A model generated the notes under the pieces. The model was not told the DNA's origin and ran no database searches. It was given only the letters and a program-made list of their open reading frames with translations. A DNA stretch of 61,796 nt from an uncultured Planctomycetota bacterium (GTDB lineage: Bacteria; Planctomycetota; UBA1135; GCA-002686595). The translations under genes and the position numbers were made by a program. Shown here one piece after another: positions 45,210-53,499 of the stretch. The stretch spans positions 1 to 61,796 of the forward strand of contig CAIYPP010000058.1 of NCBI GenBank assembly GCA_903928115.1, given 5' to 3'. The first letter of the stretch is position 1, and each line of letters begins with the position of its first letter.

Positions 45210-46511
45210 ATGCGCATCGCAGTCATCGGTACAGGCTACGTCGGTCTCGTCGCAGGCACCTGCTTCGCGGAGAGCGGCAACAACGTCATCTGCGTCGACG
45301 TCGACGAGCGCAAGATCGCGCGTCTGAAGGCGGGCGAGGTCCCGATCTACGAGCCGGGCCTCGAAGAGCTCCTGAAGCGCAACGTCCACGACGGGCGCCT
45401 GCACTTCACGACCAACTACGCCGAGGCCATCCCCAACGCTCAGGTGGTCTTCATCGCGGTCGGCACGCCCCCGGGCGAGGACGGCAGCGCGGACCTGAAG
45501 TACGTGCTCGCGGCCGCCAAGTCGATCGCCCAGAACATGACGGGCTACACGGTCGTCGTCGACAAGTCGACCGTCCCCGTCGGCACCTCCAAGAAGGTGG
45601 CGGCCGCCATCTCGGCCAACACGAAGCTCGAGTTCGACGTCGTCTCCAACCCTGAGTTCCTGAAGGAGGGAGCGGCGATCACGGACTTCATGAAGCCCGA
45701 CCGCGTCGTCGTCGGAGCCCGCACCCAGCGCGCCCGCGACGTGATGGACGAGCTCTACGCACCCTTCGTACGCACCGGCAACCCGGTGATCTTCATGGAC
45801 CCCGAGTCGGCCGAGCTCACCAAGTACGCCGCCAACGCCATGCTCGCGACGCGCATCTCGTTCATGAACGAGATCGCCAACATCTGCGACCGCGTCGGCG
45901 CCGACGTCGACATGATCCGCAAGGGCATCGGCACCGATGACCGCATCGGCTCGCGCTTCCTGTTCGCGGGCTGCGGCTACGGCGGCTCGTGCTTCCCCAA
46001 GGACGTCAAGGCGATCGTCAAGACCGCAGAGGAGCACGGCTACGACTTCAAGATCCTCCACGCCGTCGAGGCGGTGAACGAGAAGCAGAAGTACGTCGTC
46101 GCCGAGCAGGTGAAGAAGCACTTCGGCAACAACCTCAAGGGCCGCCACTTCGCGGTCTGGGGGCTCGCCTTCAAGCCGCAGACCGACGACATGCGCGAGG
46201 CGCCGGCGGTGGTGGTGATCAACGAGCTGCTCGCCGCGGGCGCCACCGTCACGGCCTGCGATCCGGAGGCCATCCAAGAGTGCAAGCGCCACCACTTGGG
46301 CGATCGCATCCGCTACTCCGAGACGCCGATGGAGGCCCTCGACGGCGCCGACGCGCTGCTCCTCATCACCGAGTGGAACGAGTTCCGCCGCCCGGACTTC
46401 GACGACGTCAAGCGCCGCCTGAAGTCGCCGGTCGTGTTCGACGGCCGCAACATCTACCGCCGCAAGACGCTCGAGGAGCAGGGCTTCACGTACTACGGCA
46501 TCGGCTGCTGA
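45210..46511 (+). CDS. ugd: UDP-glucose 6-dehydrogenase
   Basis: Encodes 433 residues. It oxidises UDP-glucose to UDP-glucuronate with NAD, feeding capsule, exopolysaccharide or lipid A modification. The NAD-binding motif GTGYVGLVAGTCFAESG is at the N-terminus; DKSTVPVGTS, NPEFLKEGAAI, the substrate-binding GTDDRIGSRFLFAG, and the catalytic Cys261 in GYGGSCFPKD follow. The C-terminal UDP-binding domain contains GLAFKPQTDDMREAP and the DGRNIY motif. The start is the ATG at 45210. The 178-base upstream gap after the tRNA has pyrimidine-rich C runs near 45113-45155. A strong hairpin ends the unit. Confidence 0.97.
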   Translation: MRIAVIGTGYVGLVAGTCFAESGNNVICVDVDERKIARLKAGEVPIYEPGLEELLKRNVHDGRLHFTTNYAEAIPNAQVVFIAVGTPPGEDGSADLKYVLAAAKSIAQNMTGYTVVVDKSTVPVGTSKKVAAAISANTKLEFDVVSNPEFLKEGAAITDFMKPDRVVVGARTQRARDVMDELYAPFVRTGNPVIFMDPESAELTKYAANAMLATRISFMNEIANICDRVGADVDMIRKGIGTDDRIGSRFLFAGCGYGGSCFPKDVKAIVKTAEEHGYDFKILHAVEAVNEKQKYVVAEQVKKHFGNNLKGRHFAVWGLAFKPQTDDMREAPAVVVINELLAAGATVTACDPEAIQECKRHHLGDRIRYSETPMEALDGADALLLITEWNEFRRPDFDDVKRRLKSPVVFDGRNIYRRKTLEEQGFTYYGIGC

Positions 46512-46534
46512 GCGCCGCAGCGAACTCCAGAACA

Positions 46535-46575
46535 CCGCGGCCCACCGTCCCTTTCCGAGGGGCGGTGGGCCGCGG
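46535..46575 (+). terminator. Hairpin terminator after ugd, no U tract
   Basis: Arms at 46535-46551 and 46559-46575 pair over 17 bases with one G-U wobble and a seven-base loop (TTTCCGA). It begins 23 bases after the ugd stop. The sequence after it (CGCTTCTCC) has no run of U, so it is a very stable hairpin of the kind also seen after the ftsK-like gene. Confidence 0.65.
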
Positions 46576-46864
46576 CGCTTCTCCGGCGGCGTCCGCGAGT
46601 CCCATCGCGGCCGCAGCCTCTCGAGCACGCGCAACGACGCGGTTCGCAGCCCTTGTTCCCGTGAGCGTAACTCGCGCTCGAGGCGCCTGTCGGGGTTCGG
46701 GCTCGAGGCCGCTGCGACGAAAAAATGAGCGCGCGGGGCGTTGGTATCGCGACGAACGGAGACTAGATCCTGCTGCGCGGGGAGCTGATCGGCAACTTCG
46801 CCGGAAGTGTGCCCGCAGTCTGCGAATCACTCGCGAGAGCGTGCTGCGATTCGGAGCAGGGAGC
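46576..46864 (+). other. Intergenic region without a gene
   Basis: Together with the terminator this 353-base gap between ugd and the next ORF is the longest non-coding stretch in the window. An ORF stays open through it in one frame, but with no codon pattern and no start of its own. TAGATC at 46765-46770 could be part of a promoter. I see no RNA gene or repeat. Confidence 0.5.
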
Positions 46865-47437
46865 ATGTCCATGATGAAGTCCAAGTCCCGCGAACGCGCG
46901 CGCCGCAAGCGTGAGTCGCGACGAGTGGTGCTCGTCCTCGACGATCTCGGCGAAGCGTTCCGACTCGACCTAGGACGTGAGCCTTCGCCCGCCGAGATGA
47001 TGATGGCGATCGTCCGCGGCGGTCTCGAGCGCGTCACGCCGCACGGCCTGCCCAACGGAATCGGCATCTACGTCAACGATGACTTTCTGCACGAAGAGTC
47101 GCTCTACGACAACGATGCAGCGACCGCGCTCGCGGCCCGCGAGAGTCTGACGATCTTCGGACCGGCTATCGTTGTCCGGGAACGCGGCTCGACCTTGGAG
47201 AGCCTCTCGGACGAGGACCTCGCGCACATCGCAACTCGAATCGAAGTGCCACTTGCGCCACGTGTACGTCGACCGAGCAAGAAGCTCCTCGGCCCGCGCA
47301 AGCACTTCACGCCAGAAGAACTCGAGAACTTCCGCAGGGCCCGTGCGTGGACGAAGTTGAACGATGGCCACGTTCGCGAAGAAGTGGCCGCGCAGCATGT
47401 GTTCGAGTTTGCTCCCGACGACGCCGTCGCGTTCTAG
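46865..47437 (+). CDS. Hypothetical basic cytoplasmic protein
   Basis: Encodes 190 residues. It starts with a very basic segment (KSKSRERARRKRESRR), followed by a beta-alpha-like VVLVLDDLGEAFRLDLGREP and a hydrophobic-charged body. The C-terminal part contains PSKKLLGPRKHFTPEELENFRRARAW, which is helical. No signal peptide, membrane segment, cysteine cluster or known family was recognised. I chose the ATG at 46865, with GGAG and AGGGAG just upstream; ATGs at 46871 and 46874 are close alternatives. The third codon positions show normal coding GC bias. The small lipoprotein gene begins 10 bases after its stop. Confidence 0.65.
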   Translation: MSMMKSKSRERARRKRESRRVVLVLDDLGEAFRLDLGREPSPAEMMMAIVRGGLERVTPHGLPNGIGIYVNDDFLHEESLYDNDAATALAARESLTIFGPAIVVRERGSTLESLSDEDLAHIATRIEVPLAPRVRRPSKKLLGPRKHFTPEELENFRRARAWTKLNDGHVREEVAAQHVFEFAPDDAVAF

Positions 47438-47447
47438 TTTGCTCTCC

Positions 47448-47900
47448 ATGCAAGTCCGACCCGTGTTGCTAGCTCTCCTGCTGACCTCGCTCGCAGGCTG
47501 CCACAGCGAAGACCACCCACGCGCCAAGCTCGATCACGCCAACCAAACCGAGTTGAACCTCTTCGCTGCCTCCCTCGCGTCGCACCAGAGAGTCCAGTTC
47601 GAACTCACGCGCGCGCAGCTGCAGCGCAAGCTCGACTTGAACGAGCTCGAGGAAGAGGAACGCGAGCACGTCGCATGGCGCGCGAACATCGATGCACAGG
47701 TCGCACTCGAAGTCGCGGAATACACGGGCGGCTCGATCGCACCCCTCGTCGAGTCCACAGCACAGGCCCGGGCATACGGAGAGCGCATGCTCGAGCTCCA
47801 AGCCCGCATCGACCGTCTCGATCGTGCCGAGCGCTTGCGCGGCTGGGTCGCAGACATACGCAGCGCAGTCTCGGACCTCGCGCGAACGCTGGGTCTGTGA
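47448..47900 (+). CDS. Small helical lipoprotein, unknown function
   Basis: Encodes 150 residues. The ATG at 47448 gives a short lipoprotein signal with lipobox LAGC and Cys18. The mature part is almost entirely helical and charged, with heptad-like Leu spacing (QLQRKLDLNELEEEEREHVAW, split by Ala), so it is probably a coiled-coil protein tethered to a membrane. There is one cysteine only, that of the lipobox. It ends six bases before the convergent TPR-like gene. TAGTTT at 47435-47440, overlapping the previous stop, lies seven bases before the start. Confidence 0.7.
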   Translation: MQVRPVLLALLLTSLAGCHSEDHPRAKLDHANQTELNLFAASLASHQRVQFELTRAQLQRKLDLNELEEEEREHVAWRANIDAQVALEVAEYTGGSIAPLVESTAQARAYGERMLELQARIDRLDRAERLRGWVADIRSAVSDLARTLGL

Positions 47901-47905
47901 TGGCT

Positions 47906-48727
47906 TCAGCGGAAGGGGAGCTTCGCCGTCCGAGGATCCTCACGCTGGACGCGGCGACGGGCGACGGCTCGCTCGAGCAGCTCGATCGAGCGCATGCCTT
48001 CCAGTGCGTCGCGCACGGACTCGCCGAGCTTCGTCTCCTCGGCGACGACCGGCGCAAGCGACGCACGGCAGGTCGCGAGCACGCCGGCTGCGGCTTCGAG
48101 GTCGTCGATCGACACGAAGAGCGCGCACCACTCGTCGAAGGCGCGCACGCGGTCGAGCGCGTGGCAAGCACGCTCCGCTGCACGGCGCAACCAGCGCTCG
48201 GCGTCGGCGAAGCGGCCGAGCAGCGCGTAGCTCTTGCCGACCCACAGCGCGGCTTCGTCGCGTCGGCGCGGCGGCGCGGACGCATCGGCGCACAGGCCGA
48301 GATAAAGGTCGAGCGCGCGATCGACATTGCGGCGTCGACGTTCCAAGTGCGCGCTCTCGAGCACGGCACGAGCGCGAAGCGTCGTGTCCGTCGCCATGGC
48401 GCGCACGACCTCGAACTCGCGCAATGCCGCGAGGTCCTCGTCGACCCAGCGCAGCTGCTCCGCGGCGCGAAACGCAGCGTCGGCCACGGCTGCGCGCTCC
48501 TGCGGGAAGTTCCTACGCACCGCGATCCACGCGAAAGCGCAGGCACGACGTGCGATGGGCAGATCCGCGGGCCGCGCGCTGCGGACGCGGGCCGCGAGCG
48601 CGAGGGCGTGCTCGCGCTGCGCGACCACCGTCTCGAACCGCGGGACGGCTGAAAGTTCGCGCTCGAAGCGCTCGTCTTGCGAAAACGACACGACGACGAG
48701 CGCAGGGATCAGGAGCGGCGGCAGCAT
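47906..48727 (-). CDS. TPR-like helical protein downstream of an ECF sigma factor
   Basis: Encodes 273 residues. A hydrophobic N-terminus (MLPPLLIPALVVVSFSQ) looks like a signal peptide or anchor. The rest is paired helices with TPR-type spacing (RDEAALWVGKSYALLGRFADAERWLRRAAERACHAL, spread over two helices, then VRAFDEWCALFVSIDDLEAAAGVLATCRA). It begins two bases after the sigma-factor gene, so it is co-expressed and could serve as its regulator or output, although it has no anti-sigma zinc motif. Function unknown. Confidence 0.7.
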   Translation of the reverse strand: MLPPLLIPALVVVSFSQDERFERELSAVPRFETVVAQREHALALAARVRSARPADLPIARRACAFAWIAVRRNFPQERAAVADAAFRAAEQLRWVDEDLAALREFEVVRAMATDTTLRARAVLESAHLERRRRNVDRALDLYLGLCADASAPPRRRDEAALWVGKSYALLGRFADAERWLRRAAERACHALDRVRAFDEWCALFVSIDDLEAAAGVLATCRASLAPVVAEETKLGESVRDALEGMRSIELLERAVARRRVQREDPRTAKLPFR

Positions 48728-48729
48728 CG

Positions 48730-49287
48730 CTAGCTCCTCCCCAGCTGCGACTCACGCAGCGCTGCGCGCGCGATCGGACCCGCGAGGGCGCGGCTCAAAC
48801 GTCGTCGCGCACGATAGAGACGGTGCTTGGCGCTGCCCGAGCCGCAATCGCCGGAATAGTGCGTCTCGAGCAAGCTGCGCTCCTCCTCGCGAAGATGCGA
48901 GAGCGCGCGCCGCAACAGGCCGAGCGCCGTCTCCCGCTCGACGAGATGGGGACCGAGCTGCCACAGGTCCGCATGGCGCTCGCCCACGCAGTCGGCCATC
49001 GACTCGGGACATGCCACGAAGTGGAGGTCCTCTTGCAGCTCACAACGCACGCGCCCCTCGCGCCGCCCGCGGTCGGCGAGAGCGTTGGCTGCGATCCGCA
49101 AGAGCCACGGCTCCAGCCGCTGCGGGTTTTGTCCACGGCGGCGCGAGCGCACCGCCCGCAGCAGCGTCTCCTGCACCAAGTCGTCGATCTCACTCGCGTC
49201 GGCGCAGCGACGCGCCGTCCAAGCGCGCACCAGCGGCACCAATTCCGCGAGGCCATTCCAGCTCTCACACTGCGTTCCCTTGTCCAT
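48730..49287 (-). CDS. ECF-type RNA polymerase sigma factor
   Basis: Encodes 185 residues. Region 2 is recognisable (DASEIDDLVQETLLRAVRSRR and RLEPWLLRIAANALADRGRRE). Region 4 near the C-terminus has LSHLREEERSLLETHYSGDCG and KHRLYRARRRLSRAL. The product is a short group IV sigma factor with a Cys-containing linker (RCELQEDLHFVACPESMADC). The ATG at 49287 fits the domain edge; the ORF is open further upstream without family similarity. No anti-sigma factor gene is adjacent; the next gene encodes a TPR-like protein. Confidence 0.85.
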   Translation of the reverse strand: MDKGTQCESWNGLAELVPLVRAWTARRCADASEIDDLVQETLLRAVRSRRRGQNPQRLEPWLLRIAANALADRGRREGRVRCELQEDLHFVACPESMADCVGERHADLWQLGPHLVERETALGLLRRALSHLREEERSLLETHYSGDCGSGSAKHRLYRARRRLSRALAGPIARAALRESQLGRS

Positions 49288-49485
49288 CGAGTCGTCGTCT
49301 CCTGCGGCCGGCACGGCGGCGCGGGACACAAGACGCCGAAGGACGCGCGCGGTGGCGGTGTGGAGAACGGCGCAGGGCACGCGCGATCGGAGTGCGGAGA
49401 GGCGGGCGGGGAATCGCGGGAGCCAAGCGCGGACGCTGGCGAGGGATTCCCCACCTTGCCGCAGAGCTTTCGCGACCCAAGCCGG

Positions 49486-49530
49486 AAAAGCACCGCGGGC
49501 GGCGGGGCGCCGAAGCACCCTGCCGCCCGC
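49486..49530 (-). terminator. Intrinsic terminator after the TPR secreted-protein gene
   Basis: Transcribed leftward from the gene ending at 49558. Arms 49530-49518 and 49507-49495 pair over 13 bases (one G-U), loop of ten bases, followed by GGTGCTTTTC on the minus strand. It lies about 28 bases beyond the stop. Confidence 0.65.
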
Positions 49531-49557
49531 GTGGTCGGGAAGCTCCCGTTGGCGCGA

Positions 49558-50673
49558 TTAGCGTCGCGAATCCCGGGCCTTCGCGGCCCACTCCGAGCCG
49601 GGGTATTCCGTGACGAGCTTGCGGTACATCTTGGTCGAGTTCGGCTTCGCGGCTTCACCCATGAACTCGAACACCTTGCCCGACTGGTAGAGCGCGCGCG
49701 GCACGTAGCGCGTCTGGTCCTTGTAGTTGACGACCACGCGCAGGTAGCTCAGCACCGCCTCTTCGAGGATCGCCGAGGCGTCGGCGTTGACGCGCAGCTT
49801 GTCGACGGCCTCTTGGAACAGGCAGTCGCCCATGCCGGTGTAGGCACCTGCGAGGGTCGCTCCGTCGGCCTTGGGGTCCTTGATGACCTGCTCGTAGAGC
49901 TTGCGAGCCTTGGCAAAGTCCTTCGACTCGCCTTCGATGTGGGTCTCGGCTTCGAGCACGCGGGCGCGGTTGCGGACGGCCGGGAAGCCCGAGCCCGCTT
50001 GGGTCCCGATCTCGATGTAGCGGTCGCGGCGCGCCTGCGCCTTGCCGGCGCCGAGCTCGACCTCGAGGAGCTCGGCCTGCAGGCGGAACGCGTCGGACAG
50101 GGCCTTCGACTTGACGAGCTCCTTGAGCGCGTTGACGGTGGCGACCGCGTCGTCGCCCTTCTTCAAGTCGCGCTGAGCCGAGGCCTTGGCGACGTAGGCG
50201 AGCGGGACGTAGCGCGACTCCGGCGCCTTCGCGACGAGCATGTCGGCGAGCGCGATCACTTCCGTGATCGACTCCTGGCTGCTCATCGCCATGTTGGTCT
50301 CGATGGCGCGGTAGAGCGCGTAGCCCGGCGCCCACGCCTGCTTGTCCTTCTTGTTCGAGCCCGCGAACACGGACTCGGCGAACTCCTTGAAGCCATCGGC
50401 GGCGGCCTCGAGGTTGCCGTCTTCGAGGTCGGAGTGGGCCGTCGCGATCAGGCCGGGGACCTTGCTCGTGTAGACGACCGAGAGCACCTGATCGGCGGCG
50501 ACGTTTTGCTCACCCGCCTTGCCCTTTTGCTTGTAGAGCACGCCGCCGAGCGTCTCGTTGGTGATCTCGACGTCGTCGAGGGTCTTGCCGTCGGTCGTGG
50601 TGATGCGGTCCGCGAGGGCCGGGGCGGCGAGCAGGAGGGCGGCGAAGAGGGCCGCGGGGCGGAGGGTCGGCAT
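49558..50673 (-). CDS. Secreted TPR-containing protein
   Basis: Encodes 371 residues. The signal peptide is residues 1-21 (ALLLAAPALA). A short beta region follows (DRITTTDGKTLDDVEITN, VLSVVYTS), of the type found before TPR arrays. Then come helical repeats from about residue 85 to the end, typical of tetratricopeptide arrays (EAAADGFKEFAESVFAG, ARKLYEQVIKDPKADG, TKMYRKLVTEYPGSEWA). It is probably a periplasmic or surface scaffold protein. The ATG at 50673 is separated by 126 bases from the xdhC stop and has its own terminator. Confidence 0.8.
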   Translation of the reverse strand: MPTLRPAALFAALLLAAPALADRITTTDGKTLDDVEITNETLGGVLYKQKGKAGEQNVAADQVLSVVYTSKVPGLIATAHSDLEDGNLEAAADGFKEFAESVFAGSNKKDKQAWAPGYALYRAIETNMAMSSQESITEVIALADMLVAKAPESRYVPLAYVAKASAQRDLKKGDDAVATVNALKELVKSKALSDAFRLQAELLEVELGAGKAQARRDRYIEIGTQAGSGFPAVRNRARVLEAETHIEGESKDFAKARKLYEQVIKDPKADGATLAGAYTGMGDCLFQEAVDKLRVNADASAILEEAVLSYLRVVVNYKDQTRYVPRALYQSGKVFEFMGEAAKPNSTKMYRKLVTEYPGSEWAAKARDSRR

Positions 50674-50799
50674 GGCGGGACGGAGGGGTGGGGTCGGAGC
50701 GGTGTGCGGGTGGAGTACCCGAGCCGGCTCCGGGGGTTACGTCGGCCCCGAGGGGGGCTGCGGCGGGCGGCGAAGGATACGTGGGGCGCGAGAAAACTG

Positions 50800-51639
50800 T
50801 CAACGCGGGCCGCAGGAGGGGTCGCGGGGGCCTTCGGCGCTGCGCTGGGGCTGCTCGGGCGGTCCGCCGAGGCGCCGGAAGCTGACGAGCTCGGCCGCGA
50901 CGGCCACGGCGATCTCCTCGTGGGTGCGGGCGCCGATCGAAAGGCCCATCGGCGTGCGCACCCGATCGAGGAAGGCCTGCGGGACCCCGCGCGCGCGGAG
51001 CTGCTCGAACAGGAGGACCTTCTTGGCGCGACTCCCGATCATGCCGAGGTACTTCGGGCGCGCGTGGGCGCGCGCGAGGGCCTCGAGTACCTCGCCGTCC
51101 TTGTCGTGGCCGCGCGTGACCGCGATCACGTACAGGTCCTCCCCCGGCGCGAAGCGCGCTGCGAGGTCCGCGAGCTCCCCGCTCGCGAGCTCGTCCGCGT
51201 CGGGGTGGCGCTCGGCCGTCACGAACTCCGCGCGGTCGTCGACGATCGTGACGTGGAAGCCCGTCATGTGCGCGAGCTTCGCGATCGCGCCCGACACGTG
51301 GCCGCCGCCGAAGAGCACGAGCCGCGGCACGACGATCGGCTCGACGAAAATCTCGAGTTGGCCGCCGCACAGAAGCCCGCTGTCGGGGTAGTCGCGCTCG
51401 TTGAGCGCGAACGAGAGCGTGCGCGAGCGCTCGTCCTTCATCGCGGCGAGTGCGGACTCCAGCACCTCGGCCTCGAGACACCCGCCCCCCACCGTGCCGA
51501 CGAAGCTGCCGTCGCGCCGCACGAGCATCTTCATCGTGGTCTTGCCCGGCGTGGAGCCGACGGTCTTGGTGATCGTGCACAGCGCACAGGGCTCGCCCGC
51601 ACGCTGGAGCTTCACGATCTCTTCGTAGATGTCGGCCAC
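50800..51639 (-). CDS. XdhC/CoxI family molybdenum-cofactor protein
   Basis: Encodes 279 residues. The N-terminal XdhC/CoxI domain contains LCTITKTVGSTPGKTTMKM and FVGTVGGGCLEAEV. The C-terminal XdhC Rossmann domain contains LVLFGGGHVSGAIAKLA, VIAVTRGHDKDGEVL and YLGMIGSRAKK. XdhC-type proteins insert sulfurated molybdenum cofactor into xanthine-dehydrogenase-family enzymes; no such enzyme lies in the window. The ATG at 51639 has TATCAT at 51652-51647 only seven bases upstream. The C-terminal 20 residues are low-complexity. Confidence 0.92.
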   Translation of the reverse strand: MADIYEEIVKLQRAGEPCALCTITKTVGSTPGKTTMKMLVRRDGSFVGTVGGGCLEAEVLESALAAMKDERSRTLSFALNERDYPDSGLLCGGQLEIFVEPIVVPRLVLFGGGHVSGAIAKLAHMTGFHVTIVDDRAEFVTAERHPDADELASGELADLAARFAPGEDLYVIAVTRGHDKDGEVLEALARAHARPKYLGMIGSRAKKVLLFEQLRARGVPQAFLDRVRTPMGLSIGARTHEEIAVAVAAELVSFRRLGGPPEQPQRSAEGPRDPSCGPR

Positions 51640-51691
51640 GGCGCGGATGATACGACTTCGGGCCGAGTTCGCGCGCCGTCGCGCGCGGAGC

Positions 51692-53347
51692 TCAGCGCCA
51701 GAAGTAGTGCCAGCCGCAGTCCAGCCGCGTCGAAGCGCCCGGCTCCAGCGTCAACTTCCAGCGGAACTCGCCGAAGCCGTTGAAGTGGAACCACCAGTAG
51801 GGCCAGTTCCACCAGCTCCACCATGTCGTCGAGCGCGACTCGCCCGAGAGCGCAACGAGGTCGAGCTGGCGACGCTCTCCCTTCTGCCCCACGGAGTCCG
51901 CCATGCCGAGCACGGCGCGGCGGACCTCGAGACGCACCGGCGTGCTCTTCGCGTTGCGCAGCTCGACCGTGCCGTCGAGGTCGATGCGTCCGTACTGCTC
52001 GCCGTTCCAGCTCTCGGCGTTGGGAGTGCGCCCGCGCTCGCTCTCGTCGACCTTGACCGAGATGTCGATCGCGGGATTGATCACGAGGTCCGTTTCGGCC
52101 CCGAGCGGTGCATAGCTCATGCGGCCTTGCGCGAGCACGCGGCCCTTCGAGAGCACGAGCGCGGGCGCTGTGGTGAGCGGCGCATCTGAGGTGTTGCGCA
52201 CGCGCAGCACGTGCATCACCTTGGGCGCGGCGAGCTGGCGCGCGAGCTCCATCAATCGATCGCTCTGGAGCTGCGTGCGCACGTCCATCGGCGGCGAGAG
52301 CGGGAGGTCGAGCGTGTAGACGTCTTCGTACTTGAGCGTGAACTCGCGCAGCGGGAGCACCATGCGCTCGCCCTTCTTGAGCGTGATGCGCTGGACGGTG
52401 AAGACAAAGAGATCTTCGGCGGCCTCGGCCCCCGAGACCGCGCCGGGCAGCGCAGCCGCAGCGTCCTGCTCGACGAATCCTGCGGCCTGCGTCATCAGCG
52501 CGTTCGAGAGCCGATTGGAGAAGTTCTGTCCGAAGTCCATGCGCTCGGCGACCTGCGCGAGCTCGCGTTGCAGCGAGATCGGATCGACGAGATCTTTGAA
52601 CTCGAAGCTCGGGACGCCGATCACGAGGTTGACCGTCGCGTCCTCGAGGTCGATCAGGTCGTTCTGCAGCGCGGCTTGAAGCTGCACGCGCGCCGTTCCG
52701 GCGCCGTCGATGTCGAGCTTGTAGCTCGGGATCCAGCGCAGACCGCGCTGCACGTAGACCACGCCCACCTTCGCGTCGGCTCCGCCACCGGAGACCTCCA
52801 GCGAGAGCTGCTCGCGGCGCTCCTTCTGCGCGACCTTGCGGCCGGCTTCGCCTTCGATCTCGATCCAGCGGACCTGTTCGAGCGGCACCGCGCGCGTGCC
52901 GTTCTCGTTCTCGACGAGCACGAAGCTCGCGCCGTTTCCCTGTTCGCGCTTGGGAACACCTCGAAGCGTGCCGACGAGCTCGTCGTCCGCGGAGTCCTTG
53001 ATGCGCACGCGCTTGCCCAAGTTGGCCTCGATCAGCTGACGCAGATCGAGCGCCTCGACCTCGCGCGTCACTTCTTCGCTTCCCGCTTTCGCGCTTACGA
53101 GCCGCGCTCCGCCGACGGCATAGGGCCAGAACGTGCCCATCACCGGCACGGGAAGCTCCTCGAGCACGACGCGTCCGCCCGCGTCCGGCGCGAGCGACTG
53201 CTCACGCAGGACATAGGCGTGTCCATCCTTGAAGACGGTCACCTCGCGCACCGGCAGCGCGGGGCGGGGCGACGAGGGTGTCTGGGCGCGTGCGACGGCG
53301 CAGGCCCCGAACGCGAGCGAGAGTGCAAGTGCGAGCGAGTGACGCAT
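51692..53347 (-). CDS. Secreted DUF4139-like beta-rich protein with Trp-rich C-terminus
   Basis: Encodes 551 residues. A signal peptide (to about residue 21, VARAQ) is followed by VREVTVFKDGHAYVLREQSL, VQRGLRWIPSYKLDIDG, and IDLEDATVNLVIGVPSFEFKDL. This order resembles the DUF4139 domain of the mucoidy-inhibitor MuiA-like superfamily, with the common RGLRWIPSY and DL.DA..L..G signatures. Near the C-terminus a cluster of tryptophans (TTWWSWWNWPYWWFHFNG) precedes the final beta strands and a single Cys. The family has no proven activity; an envelope location is likely. It is 152 bases upstream-divergent from the haem-dehydrogenase gene. Confidence 0.75.
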   Translation of the reverse strand: MRHSLALALSLAFGACAVARAQTPSSPRPALPVREVTVFKDGHAYVLREQSLAPDAGGRVVLEELPVPVMGTFWPYAVGGARLVSAKAGSEEVTREVEALDLRQLIEANLGKRVRIKDSADDELVGTLRGVPKREQGNGASFVLVENENGTRAVPLEQVRWIEIEGEAGRKVAQKERREQLSLEVSGGGADAKVGVVYVQRGLRWIPSYKLDIDGAGTARVQLQAALQNDLIDLEDATVNLVIGVPSFEFKDLVDPISLQRELAQVAERMDFGQNFSNRLSNALMTQAAGFVEQDAAAALPGAVSGAEAAEDLFVFTVQRITLKKGERMVLPLREFTLKYEDVYTLDLPLSPPMDVRTQLQSDRLMELARQLAAPKVMHVLRVRNTSDAPLTTAPALVLSKGRVLAQGRMSYAPLGAETDLVINPAIDISVKVDESERGRTPNAESWNGEQYGRIDLDGTVELRNAKSTPVRLEVRRAVLGMADSVGQKGERRQLDLVALSGESRSTTWWSWWNWPYWWFHFNGFGEFRWKLTLEPGASTRLDCGWHYFWR

Positions 53348-53499
53348 GAAAGTTCCTTCCGTCCGAATTCTGCCGATGCGCGGCGCTCGGCGCACGGGGA
53401 TGTTGGGCGCAGGCCTCAACGTGCCGTGTCGAACGCACGCGAGCAAGAACTGCGTAACAGCGCCGCCTCGCTAGGATGCGACGCCCTGCGGAGCACGCC

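Noticed and set aside
45989..46864. Extension of the hypothetical gene at 46865 upstream through ugd
   Set aside because: The frame is open but shadows ugd and crosses the terminator hairpin; the ATG at 46865 has its own ribosome-binding site.
47692..51783. 1363-codon open frame on the plus strand
   Set aside because: It runs antisense through four well-supported genes (TPR-like, ECF sigma factor, TPR secreted protein, XdhC). It is Arg/Ala-rich with no domain; such frames stay open by chance at this GC content.
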